A DNA stretch of 64,000 nucleotides from Botrytis cinerea B05.10. Its lineage: Eukaryota; Ascomycota; Leotiomycetes; Helotiales; Sclerotiniaceae. The stretch lies in assembly GCF_000143535.2 (NCBI RefSeq), contig NC_037318.1, positions 1,178,001 to 1,242,000 on the forward strand. The letters run 5' to 3'. The notes beneath the pieces were generated by a model. That model ran no database searches. It was not told the DNA's origin and worked only from the letters and a program-made list of their open reading frames with translations. How positions within the stretch are numbered: the stretch's first letter is position 1; every line of letters begins with the position of its first letter. Of the stretch, positions 28,081 through 38,546 are shown piece after piece. Position numbers and translations under genes: made by a program.

Positions 28081-28922
28081 CCAGGATCCAATCCTTCTCG
28101 AAGCGTGGAGAAAGAAAAAAAAGAACTGCATTCTCGGTTCCCCATTCACCTCGTTTACTGGAACGGTTGCCTGCTGCCTGCCTATGCGACCGAAAGCGGC
28201 CTTGTTAGCTAGCCGGCCAGCCAGTCAGCCAGTCTCTTTCTTTATCCATATTACTCAACTCGACGCTTTGCCTGCATCGGCAGCCGTGTCAAGTGTCCAA
28301 GCTGCTGGGTTGCTGGGTTGTCGTCGCGCGGGAGACGAGATTTGTAGGATGTGGTAGTGTAGTGTAGTGTAGTGTATTGCGGTGTGGTTGGGGAGTAGCT
28401 GTAGACACGCGGGAGAAATGTGTATGTGCATGTGCATGTGCTGAGCACGTTGCTGGCTTGGAGCGCGTGCTGAGTACATGGCGTGGATGCATGGATGGAC
28501 GAAGGGATGAAGAGGAGGTTTGATTTTGGATCAGGCTGAAGATGAGAGGGGGGATACTTAGGTGCAGTGCAGCCTTGAGGTGTGGAGGAAGCCTTAGATT
28601 CGGTCGGTGAGGTGGGTAAGGCAAGGTAGGCACGGCACGACAAGGCTATGATCTGCCTACATTCATTTCATACAATGCATGCAAATTCATCTCCATCTCC
28701 ATCGCCATTTCCATCCTTCTCCTTCTCTTGTGCAATCCTTCCTTCCACTCATCACCCGTTTAGCTAGCTACCTATGATTCGGAAAAGTTTCTACATACAC
28801 AACTCCTCCTACACCGTACCATATGCAAGCTCAGATGCGATCGGGCGCTGCCTATTCGTCTGCCTATTTTCCTTCCCGTTGCCTCTCCACCATCCACCCC
28901 CTAATTTCATCATCTCATTTCC

Positions 28923-28945
28923 AAAAAAAAAAAAAAAAAAAAAAA
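28923..28945. repeat. Poly(A) tract
   Basis: An uninterrupted run of 23 A residues with no coding sequence immediately upstream. Confidence 0.85.
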
Positions 28946-31900
28946 CATGTCTCATGCTTGGATTGATCATACCGCACGTACACATTACAAATTACAAATT
29001 GCATCACATGTTTTCGCGCCCGGCGGATCGTCAAACGAGTGATAACGTGTCGTGTCGTCTCGTATCCTCTCGTGTGGTTGAGTCATAGTGGGTAAGACGA
29101 GACGCGCTTAGCTGAGTGAGTTGAGTTGGATGACATGACATGACAGGATGCTGGATCGTCGATGGTTAGTGGTTGGTATCATGTAATGGTATCGACGCCG
29201 CTTTCGTGCTTAGATCACAAGTGTCAGGCGGCTGGGAATCTCATAGGCTGTGATGAGAAGAGGATGTGTGCGAGGCTGCTAGGGGAGGAGTATGTCATCG
29301 GCTTGCGGGCTTGGTGCGCTTCAGTATACTATTGAGGATTACAAACGGAGGGGGCGGGGAAGAAGGGATTGCTGATGACACTCAGCTTTGGGAATTAAGG
29401 CCGATTGGTAGGGAATGCATCCGTCATTCTATCATCGGGTTTATCTCACGCACTGTGAGATGGATAGATAGATCGTATCAAGTGATTAGAATTTCTCCCT
29501 AGTTCCTAGTTCTCTGTGCGTCTAGTGATCCTCTATTATCCTGATTCTGTTTTTGCCATAAAGAGATTTATAACGCGGGGCAAAATTCATGCAGAGAATC
29601 GGTGATAAAAAAATTCTCCGGACTCCTTTTGGGGGGCGTGGAAACGGGGATGTGGCGTTGTGGATATGGGGGCGTGATATTTGATATTCGATACTTGATA
29701 TTTGATGCGTGGTTACCATGTGTCGTGATGATGCATTGGGAACTAGCTCTCTGGAGTCTTGGGAAGTGATGTGTGCGTATCGTATGTCCTCATTTAATCC
29801 TGATAGCTGAGTTGAGTGTCGAGAGTAGATGCGCATTTTTATTTGTCCAAGATGCTTGGAGTGGTTCTTGAGCCGAGGAGATGCTACGGCTGTGGGGATG
29901 TCGATGTGCTGTTCTAGATGAGGAGTTTGATTTTGATTTTGATTTTGGTAATTGATTAAGATTTCGAAAAGGGGCGTTAAGGAATAGACAACAGAGAATA
30001 CAATGTCCATCCACTCAACGCATCTAGAGTTCACCACTTGCCACTTGCCACTTGCCACTTGCCAGATGATATATCATATATGAATCATTTTCAAAACACT
30101 TATTCATATCACTCGGTGAAACACATCGTCGCTCTTGTGAACGCAATAGGATATTATATTTTAGAATTGTAATTTTGTTTTTAGCATATCTTTGCACGGA
30201 TTTGTAAGTTGATTTTCCAGTGGGATGTTTTCACTGCGTTATTTGATACGCTCTGTTGGAGGGGGGGGGTGTAGAGCGGGTTGCGGTTTGGTGTTATGTT
30301 TATGTGTATGTGAATGTGTATGTGAGTATGAGTATGTGAGTATGAGTATGAAAATTCATGGTTAATTAATTACTTCGAATAGGGATAGATACGTGAGCGG
30401 GAGTTTAGCGAGGGGCTGGAGAGCGGGGGGGGGGGGTATTGCATGTGAAATGTATAGGTAGGATGATGATGATTTATATATGTGTTAGATTTTTGTATAG
30501 ATAGAAGGCTTGTTGGGGAGTAGTGGAAGGGGAGAGTTGTACGGAGGGAGGAAATAGCAGAGTAAGAAAGGAAGTGTAGAGAGGAAGAGAGGGATGGGGA
30601 TGGGGAATTGGGATATACATGTGGATACAAAGATGAGGTGAGTATAGATCTATTGATATGAGAATTAAATCGTAATGAAAGGAAACGTTGATGATGATGA
30701 TTGATTCAGCGTAGGGAAGCACTAGCAGGCATGTAAATTTATGAAAAGAGAGTTAAGTGATTATGAACATCAGTTTAATAGGGCATGGTCGCAGGAAGAA
30801 ACTATTTCCTCCAACGTCGGATTTTGTCTCATTTTCTTGCCCAGTGCTTAGCTCTCTATCTGATAATATCCCATAGTTCCCGGATTACTAGATTGATCAA
30901 TGTTTGTTATTCAGAAAGTGTAGATGTCTTGAAGTTTGAACTCAACCCAGAGATTGAGTTTGAGATTGAGATCGTTCATGCTGAAGATAACGAAAGGGGT
31001 TTCGGTATGGGAGAGGACACGTATGTTCAGTAGCTAGCTCGAGGAGAAAAAGAATGGCAGTCTCATACACTCACCTACAAGTCGTCATGAGATTTCTTCC
31101 CCCATCGATTCGCTTAAATTTTCGAGTTCGGTAAAAGTTCGAGTTGGTTGATATTGCTAGCATTGCATGCACACTTTGACATATAAGAAACTTGATACGT
31201 AGAAATCTCCCATCTCTATCCTCATTTAGATCAAATGGAAGAATCGCATTAATGGCAGAAGTTCCAAGGGCTGGGAATACTCACAACAGGAGATATTGAG
31301 ATACTAGAATTCGTGTGAATTTGTATACATGACGTATCTGAGAATGCAAGGCTACCTTCATATATTGCATGGACTTCAACTAATCGAGATATTATGATCT
31401 GATAATCTAAAACTCCTCTGGTTTATGTAAGAGGCTTTTTACTACTTCTTATACAGCCGGGATCTCAACCAATAACATCACACCAAGTTTCACACTCAGC
31501 CATTAGCTATTAGTAAATTGTCGTACTCTCCAGTTTTCTTTCTGTTCTTGGGAAGTCTAGAGCGATATGGTAGTGCATATGACAGAACTCATAGTGAATG
31601 GTCCATATCTGATATATATGAATGATCAGTCTTCTTCACATGTCGAATAAAGGATTTCGGGCAGCCCACTTCTAGCAGCTTAAATTCTTGCAAGGAAATC
31701 TGAAAGCAAGAGCAGAATCTCCGAAGAAAGAGATTCAGAAGATTCCCAAGCAGAGTCCAGTTAACACGCTCAAGCCTCACACAGGTATGGGCCGAACTCC
31801 AAAAATTAGATAGTACACACCACAATCCGTTCTGGAAAACATATGGTACTGACACACTAGTCTTTACCCCAGCCCACTATCCAAACGCAAAACATTGTAG

Positions 31901-32292
31901 AAAAGCAGGAAGAGCTACATATACAACGGTATAAAACAGATGCCCAAACCCAACACGTAAGATTTGAATACACATTCCTCGCACCGCGGAAAATTAAATG
32001 CTGATAACAAAGATGTGGAATAAATTGTTCGTGTTCTCATAGATTCTGTATGATCTCAACGGAGCAATCGAGAAATAAGAAGAACCCGGTGTTCACAGAG
32101 ATGCATAACGGGTATGGACAGATAACTAACCCAAACCTGTAATGAATTGCAACTGAATTACATATCCAGCCAAATCTTGATTCGAGAAAACTCAGCGCTT
32201 TTCGTCCTTTCAACCCAAGCATAATTAATCTAACCATTCACTCTCCCACGAAGTCTCAACTTCGAGTCCACGGGTCTTCAAGTATACAGATA

Positions 32293-32484
32293 ATGAAATG
32301 GTTAGTCTACACTGTGGGTGTACTAACAACGCTACATAATCAGAGACAAGAAACCTCTGGGACGAATACAGGTACTGTAAACAATGTATTTTCAACTACG
32401 ATTTTACCTCAAGCAGTAACGCCAGCACGTCCTATCTCAAGCATCTTTGAGTCGACAAATAGCGCTGGCTGCCCATGTCTTTGA
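32293..32484 (+). CDS. Candidate small secreted peptide (weak)
   Basis: A 63-codon frame from an ATG. It begins 'MKWLVYTVGVLTTLHNQ', a short basic start followed by a hydrophobic run that could be a signal peptide, and ends with two Cys in 'SAGCPCL'. The middle is Thr/Ser/Pro-rich. I recognise no family. The hydrophobic stretch is short, no expression signal is visible, and it lies in a region of biased sequence. It may be a chance frame or one exon of a longer gene. Confidence 0.25.
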   Translation: MKWLVYTVGVLTTLHNQRQETSGTNTGTVNNVFSTTILPQAVTPARPISSIFESTNSAGCPCL

Positions 32485-33186
32485 TCAAGTTATTGCATAT
32501 GCGAGTTTTCAAACTTGGGATGGTGCGTGCCATAAATATATAAATTAATTGCGTAGGAACCTTTATTGTAGACAAACATTGAACGTTCAGCTGCTTGACT
32601 TGGCGATTGAGAATGTGGAGCTGTATGGTACGGATCTGGGCGCCTTTATACGGAAAAAGAGATTCAGGAGACTTGAGCGAGTGGGCAGAGAACTGCTGGG
32701 AAGCTATGATTGATAGATAGATGGGTAGTTTTTTTTTAATTTAATTTTTTGTTCTGTTTCTTGCGCGCAATTTCCTTTATTTTGTGTTGACGTTTTCCCA
32801 CTTGATTTGCAAGACCTCAATATCATCTTCTTATCCCTCGTCTTGATTACTTAGCGTTTAGACCCTTGTTTCTCTCAGGGTCCAATTTCTGAGTTTGAAG
32901 ACATCCTTTCTTGTCATGTACATTTCCTTGAATGTGAATCCGCGACTTTGTTGAAATCAAACTGTCTCGTGTATTTCGACACGCCCATATCAATGAAGAC
33001 GTGCGCTAGAACATCGTTTCTAATCTATCAGCATTCTTGGGAGATTTTCTGATTTCAGGTCTAATGGTTGCCTCTAGGTGATCATCTGGAGAGTATTTTG
33101 AAGATGTCAAATTGCGCTTAATTTCGAGGGGGTATCATTGAACTCGTATATCGTACATACATTCTCTCCACGCTTGCTAATGCAAC

Positions 33187-34166
33187 TCAAGAATATTCTT
33201 CGTCCTCCACTTCCTCCATCTCTACATTCATTTGACCGCCGTCCTCGATTTCTTTCCTTTGCCCACCACTGCCAGCAATATAACCTTCCTTCTCTAATTT
33301 TTCCATCTCCTCCGGCTCCATCAGGCCACCTTCCCCCTTTCCTTTCTGCATCTTCATCCTCACAGCCGCAGGAACAAAAGCCACAGCTTCCTTTCGCAAA
33401 TCTCTTATTTGCGGCTTTGCTTCATATACTGTCTTGACTTCTGGCTGTACTTTCCCACCACTTCCACTATCCCGATTACCAAATTCCCCACGATCCTTTC
33501 CTCCCAATGGCATAGAATTCGCGCTTGTACCTCCACTCTTCTCGCCGTTTTGGTTTTGATTCCGTGCTTGATACCGAGCCCGTCGCGCCGCGTACCATTT
33601 ATCTAGCACTTCTTTGGGGAACGGAGGTGGCGTATCTCTCGGCATGGGTATTCTCTTGACCTCTTCGTCAACATCCGACCCACTACTCTCCTCCTCCATA
33701 TCCCCATCTCTTCTTCGTTTGCCCAAAACACCGCTCCCGCCTCGTCCCCCAAACCCTCCTCTTCCTCCCCTGTCTCCACCAAATCCACCCCTCGACTGCG
33801 AAAACTGGGGTGCTGCATCGCCTAAAGATTCGCGCGCTTTGTTTACAGCTTTGATTTCCTTTTCCAATCCTTCTACCAGTGATCGTTCATGACTTGTGAG
33901 TTTCCCACCAGAACTCTCTATCTTCTTGAGGTCGTCGAGTTGGGATTGTAAACGCTGTGGATTTTTCTTGGCGAGTCGCTCATTCTTCTGAACTTGTAAA
34001 GATGCCTTGCCTGGTAATAAGTTAGCATTATGCTCGAGCTAAATAATAATATTGGAGAATTGGATGGTTTGGACCGTTTGGTTGATTGCGTACTTTTTTT
34101 GATAGCTTTTGCCTTTTCAGCTTTACGCTGGGCTTGTGCGGGATTGACGGACTTTTCTTTGGGCAT
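33187..34166 (-). CDS. WBP11-like splicing factor
   Basis: Two exons: 34166-34094 and 34010-33187, joined in phase 1 over an 83-base intron with a TGCTAAC branch site and CAG acceptor, giving 298 residues. The start 'MPKEKSVNPAQAQRKAEKAK' followed by 'NPQRLQSQLDDLKKIE' is the conserved N-terminal block of the WW-domain-binding protein 11 (Wbp11) family, nuclear proteins of pre-mRNA splicing. After a coiled coil ('SLVEGLEKEIKAVNKARESL') come an RGG-type Gly/Arg stretch ('SRGGFGGDRGGRGG'), a basic/acidic low-complexity part, a short 'PMPRDTPPPFP' motif in place of the long proline-rich tail of animal WBP11, and a conserved 'KTVYEAKPQIRDLRKEAVAF' segment. The Gly-rich run suggests RNA contact. 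The gene is upstream-adjacent to a 2EXR gene on the same strand. Confidence 0.88.
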
Positions 34167-34895
34167 GTTAGCTATAGTGAAATGATACCAAACGAAAGCT
34201 CCCGAAATGAATTATAAGAAATGGTTGAAATTGTTTTGAGAATTGCGCGGAGAAACCGTGGTTTTGAAGATTCGGGGAGTCGTCGATATCGCGAACCATC
34301 ATTCTGCCAAAAGGCGGTGAAATCGCATAATCTCAACTTCCTACATGTCAGAGACAACCATGGCTCATAGCGCAAAACGGAGCAAAGCTGTTAGAATCAG
34401 ATCGATAAGCAAGCTCGTTATTATGACTGAATTATATTCCCAGCGTGATGTTAACTTCACCAATTTCATGTAATTCATTGAAGTGACTAGCATGCTGCAT
34501 GCTGCAATATCATTAGTTCAAATGGATAATCGTCGTAATAATGATTGGTATACCTAGGTAGCTACAGAAGTTAAAAACCAGATGGTATAAGTCAATAATT
34601 GCACTACGTTTAGCTATTTACATTATTCTTGTGATTGAGAGCTTCCCACGTATACATATACCTTAGTCTCAAAGTAATCATAAGTCATCTTTTGCACTTG
34701 GGTTCATAAAGTCCTGCGAGTCGGATATCACCTCCGCCAGGTCCTTGCTGTCCGTATCTGACTTGCTAATTATCTAAGATCTAGGTTAACAAAATAGGTT
34801 AACAAAACATGTAATTTGAGAGTCGAATTCAAACTCCGTCATGCTCAAACGTGATGCACATCTGACTGATTTCTGAACAGCGTCCTTTACCTCTT
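34167..34895. other. Intergenic, no gene seen
   Basis: About 730 bases containing the WBP11 promoter and the 3' region of the 2EXR gene. No supported feature. Confidence 0.5.
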
Positions 34896-35606
34896 TCAAT
34901 CCGAGAGACCTAGATTTATGTAAGCCTCTATGAACATGCCCGTCCAGTCAATCTTCCGTATTCCTCTTGGTCCAGCCCAATTATTCCACTGCCGGAACCA
35001 AAAATGTCTTGGGCAATCGCGACCGCCATCAAGACAACTAAACTTCGGTAGGAAGTGACCATTTTGGGTACTATAGCAATTCATACCCGCGTCGTCCATG
35101 AACCAGTCGCTTAATCTCGACAGGAAATATTCTTCTCTAGATTTCACCGCACCCCCATAGCATCCCGAGATAGAGATTTCTTCGACTTCTTTGAAAGTAG
35201 TTAAATCTCGCATCCCATTTTTGACTAGATAATCAAGAGTTTTGTCCGACACACGAATCCGTTTGATCCGACAACATTCTTCGTGGTAAGACATGTGACG
35301 GCTCGGATAAGAATCTCGGAAGGATTCCCAATCAAAGACAACAGTGTCAAGTTCGTAGTTGAAGTAAATGGTTGAATTGACTTCGGAACGAGTTCCAAAA
35401 CTTATCTCATATTTTTGAAGAGCTTCGGCTCGAGCTTCGCGCGAAACGAGGAGTAAAGAAGGGATGTCCTTTGAGATGCAGGATTTTTTGGTGTAGTTGT
35501 ATTGGACTACTACAGCTCGGGGAGATATTGCTAGATTCCAAATAACTAAGCGAAGCTCGATAGGAAGATCCGAGAAGGAAGTCCGCGATTTGGAGGGTTC
35601 TGACAT
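34896..35606 (-). CDS. 2EXR-domain protein
   Basis: A single-exon frame of 236 codons with ATG at 35606. The N-terminus 'SFSDLPIELRLVIWNLAI' followed by 'SLLLVSREARAEALQKY' and 'STIYFNYELDTVVFDW' shows the three conserved blocks of the fungal 2EXR family (about residues 10-90). The rest is less conserved, contains a Cys-containing 'YGGAVKSREEYFL...' region and ends near a Trp-rich stretch ('HFWFRQWNNWAG'). The family resembles F-box proteins, but its function is not established. It is intact, unlike the frameshifted relative at 6114-6972; the two are not near-identical, so they are not a recent duplication. Confidence 0.85.
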   Translation of the reverse strand: MSEPSKSRTSFSDLPIELRLVIWNLAISPRAVVVQYNYTKKSCISKDIPSLLLVSREARAEALQKYEISFGTRSEVNSTIYFNYELDTVVFDWESFRDSYPSRHMSYHEECCRIKRIRVSDKTLDYLVKNGMRDLTTFKEVEEISISGCYGGAVKSREEYFLSRLSDWFMDDAGMNCYSTQNGHFLPKFSCLDGGRDCPRHFWFRQWNNWAGPRGIRKIDWTGMFIEAYINLGLSD

Positions 35607-37073
35607 AGAAATGGTAAATTTGAGTGCCCTGGAAGTTTACTTTTCAACGAGTATTTGGGGAAATATGTGTGAATTTAGATCTCTGCCGATCCAAAAACAG
35701 CAGCGTGTAATACGGATTGAATGAAACAGTATTTCAAGGCCTTTCGTCCTCAACTTAATCAGCCTCGAACTAAATTATCTTCTCAAGGTAAGTAGGCTCT
35801 AGAAGAGAACATCAGCACGAATGTAACAGTTGATCAGAAGCTGGATGTCAGCATCGGGCGGGCGTTAACATTTGGCTTGACGCTGCATCAGGATCCAGCC
35901 AATCACAATATGTAGACCCTGCGATTGAGCCAGCTCACTGCACATAGCTGCAAGATATGAGCATTTGGACGCTTGCTCTGAAAGAGAACCTCCTCATTTC
36001 AGCCGTAGGTCCTGCTATGATTTAACTAAATCTGCAAGCTGTACGAGTTTATAGGCATTTCATTCGGTGATGAAAATAAAGGCTTGCCGTTTCTCCCGCT
36101 CTCTCGCCTATACTGCCAAAACCCATTCGAATAATAATCCGCAGAAACGAAACAAGATTATTCTGCTTTATTTGTTACTCGTTTAAAAAGAGGAATCTCA
36201 CCAGGAAATAGATCGAGTCGGGTTCTGCATAGTTGTAGCATGTGATTATTTGATACTTATGTATAATCACAGCCATTACTTCTATCGTAAGTACAATTCA
36301 TGGGGAGTTCATTGAACCTTTAAACATAATACTAAAAGGCCATTCAAGAGGCTCCAAGAATGATAAACATGAAGTGTGATTCATACAAAAAAAAAGGGCA
36401 AGCAAGACGCATATTGATCCACTGAATTTGTAGAACCAACGCTGCGAGTAGATTTGGAAACAGAAAGAGGTATTTGAAACAGAAACTTTCATATCATTAC
36501 CATAGAAAGAGAACAGATTTTGGGAGTCCTTGGTCTAGATGTAGTAAAGAATGCAGTGGGACGAAAGATGTAGATTCGTTTTAGCAACTCTTGAGGTGCA
36601 CATTGATCAGTTGCTAGACTCCAATCACATGACCTTGCCACCCATTTTGGTATTGTATTACTAGACCCACCCACACCTATTTTCAAGAACGATGACAGGA
36701 CAAGAATTTGATCGAATCACGAAGCGAGCTGTGCAGACTGATATCACAGCAAGTTGAATAACCGCCGATCAATCACTTCACCAATAGAATACGAATACAA
36801 AATACAAATGAACCTGCTCATTGGAGTGATGAGGTGCATAAATATGCAGTACCATCTTCATAAGTGTGCGTGAGGCACAGCCACACGTGGCAAGGCAAAC
36901 GGAGTCGTCAAACTTCTATCATAACGTTCAAGTGGAAAAGCAAACATCCAGCAGTGATACCAGGTGTACGAACTGAGACTTATGAGATCAACGTTCACTC
37001 CGAGTAGCCAAAATTGACGTTTCTGAAATTGCTGGGAAGTTTTCACAAGCGACCAGCTTGTCTTATCTTCAAC
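35607..37073. other. Intergenic, no convincing gene
   Basis: About 1.5 kb between the divergently oriented 2EXR and dynamin-like genes, which therefore contains both promoters. The short frames are not recognisable. Confidence 0.5.
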
Positions 37074-38060
37074 ATGAACCCCTCCAAGAGCCTGCATGTG
37101 GACGAGCTTATCGCCAAACTTCAGAAGTATGGCCTTGAACGCGAAGAATCACTTCCACATCTCATTATATCCGGCGACCTCTCTGATACTGAAGGTTCCG
37201 GACTAAAAGATTGGAAGCTCCGTACCCCATTCTCAACAGAAATCGTTCTTCGTCAAAGTGAAATCAGCTCTCTCACGGTAAGACTGATCCCTGACTTTTC
37301 GCGGCCTGCTTCACAGAAATCCGATATCAAGTCTTTCCAGAAGTCCCTCACCCATATTGGCGAACTTCCAAATGCCGTACAATTGGCAAGTGCGAAAGTT
37401 TACATGTTTCTCGATGCCAAAAATCTTCCTGACAAAACACCATGGAAAGATGTTCTACGCATTGAAATCGAAGGGCCATTACAACCAAACCTTACCTTAC
37501 TCGATATCCCCAGTCTCCTTGCAAACATCTCCAAGGTAGAAACCGGCTACGAAGAAGACAATGCCGCTTCAATTGCCGAGACAACGTCTTTCACGGCTGG
37601 CTCCAACACACCCACCCACACAGTCATGACCGAAGATTTCCTCTCTCATCGTCGCTCTCTCTCCCACGACACAGTTCCTCACGCTGGAAAAACATTCATA
37701 ATTCGAGATCGCAATCATGGTGGGGTTATTACACTCAAAGAGGGAGCTCTCCAAATATCTCCCAATGTCCCCCGAGCCGGAGGATGTCATTGGACATGCA
37801 TAGAGCGCGATGGATGGCTTGGCTTCCGCAACTGCGTCTCCGGACAATTCTTTGGTCATGATAGCAAGGGAAAATTTTATTGCAAGGTTACTCATCATCG
37901 GAACCATGAATGGTTCTGTACGAGAGCTCATCCATCGGGGGGACATCTCTTGTTGATGTTGCATGGGGATAAATTTCGGCAAATGAAAATAGGGAATGAT
38001 GATACAAAGCTGGTGGAAACGGATGGGGAAGGGACGGCGTGGGATTTCATAGAAGTTTAG
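37074..38060 (+). CDS. Degenerate dynamin-type GTPase region fused to a beta-trefoil-like domain
   Basis: A single exon of 328 residues. I take the ATG at 37074 ('MNPSKSLHVDEL'); the frame is open upstream only from a TTG. Residues ~10-155 follow the start of dynamin GTPase domains: 'LIAKLQKYGLEREESLPHLI', then 'ISGD', later 'FSTEIVLRQ', and 'DVLRIEIEGPLQPNLTLLDI'. The nucleotide-binding elements are damaged. The P-loop GDQSSGKSS is replaced by 'GDLSDTEGSGL', with no GK[S/T]. The switch-2 DxPG is 'DIPS', and the later G4/G5 motifs and stalk are absent. A Ser/Thr-rich linker (~165-205) leads to a C-terminal domain of about 120 residues ('KTFIIRDRNHGGVITLKEG', 'DGWLGFRNCVSG', 'GGHLLLMLHGD', 'GEGTAWDFIEV') that looks like a fungal beta-trefoil/fascin-like fold. 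GTP hydrolysis is unlikely. A binding or regulatory role is inference. Confidence 0.75.
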   Translation: MNPSKSLHVDELIAKLQKYGLEREESLPHLIISGDLSDTEGSGLKDWKLRTPFSTEIVLRQSEISSLTVRLIPDFSRPASQKSDIKSFQKSLTHIGELPNAVQLASAKVYMFLDAKNLPDKTPWKDVLRIEIEGPLQPNLTLLDIPSLLANISKVETGYEEDNAASIAETTSFTAGSNTPTHTVMTEDFLSHRRSLSHDTVPHAGKTFIIRDRNHGGVITLKEGALQISPNVPRAGGCHWTCIERDGWLGFRNCVSGQFFGHDSKGKFYCKVTHHRNHEWFCTRAHPSGGHLLLMLHGDKFRQMKIGNDDTKLVETDGEGTAWDFIEV

Positions 38061-38546
38061 ATAATGTCATGATAACAGTTGCTGGTCGCAGCTTCTCTCT
38101 TAAAGAGACAATTCTACATTTGCCAGATACGGGTAGATTATCCTGAGAAAATCATTGCGCTTTGTTACATTGGTGAATTCTCCATTCCTTTTCGCACAGT
38201 ACAATAGCAGGCTCAGCTTTTCAACGACTTTCTACTTACTCTCTTGGTGATGTGATATTTTCAGGCATTTTATGCTTCCTATCTTTCCATCTATCATACG
38301 ACAGAACGAAGTGAAGAAAGTGATGTGATGATGAAATGTAGACGATTGAGTATTTGAATTTTGTAACAATGTTAGTGACTTGTAGATATATGGGTTTGCC
38401 ATTGAAAACTAGCTATGGCGAAGTGATTGAAACTCGAAATCCATTGCTTACGATTCGTATCGGGAGTTGAGTCAGTTGTATCATATACTCCTACCATCTA
38501 GAACACAAATCCTATCATCACAATACTACTAGCCTATCCTCAAGTA
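38061..38546. other. Intergenic, convergent 3' ends
   Basis: About 490 bases between two converging stops. Nothing beyond likely 3' untranslated sequence. Confidence 0.5.

Larger units (their letters stand above)
19910..33186. other. 13-kb gene-free region upstream of the cyclin
   Basis: No frame in this span shows recognisable protein features, apart from one weak candidate at 32293-32484. Much of 20.3-22.0 and 25.8-31.0 kb is G/A- or G/T-rich on the plus strand, which is pyrimidine-rich on the cyclin's own strand, as in fungal promoters and leaders. Many microsatellites are scattered through it. Frames of 100-166 codons (for example 22091-22501, 23620-23940 and 24813-25313) look like chance openings in biased sequence. 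Long untranslated leaders or non-coding transcripts cannot be excluded. Confidence 0.55.

Noticed and set aside
33138..33892. Plus-strand frames of 65-99 codons
   Set aside because: Antisense shadows of the WBP11-like gene.
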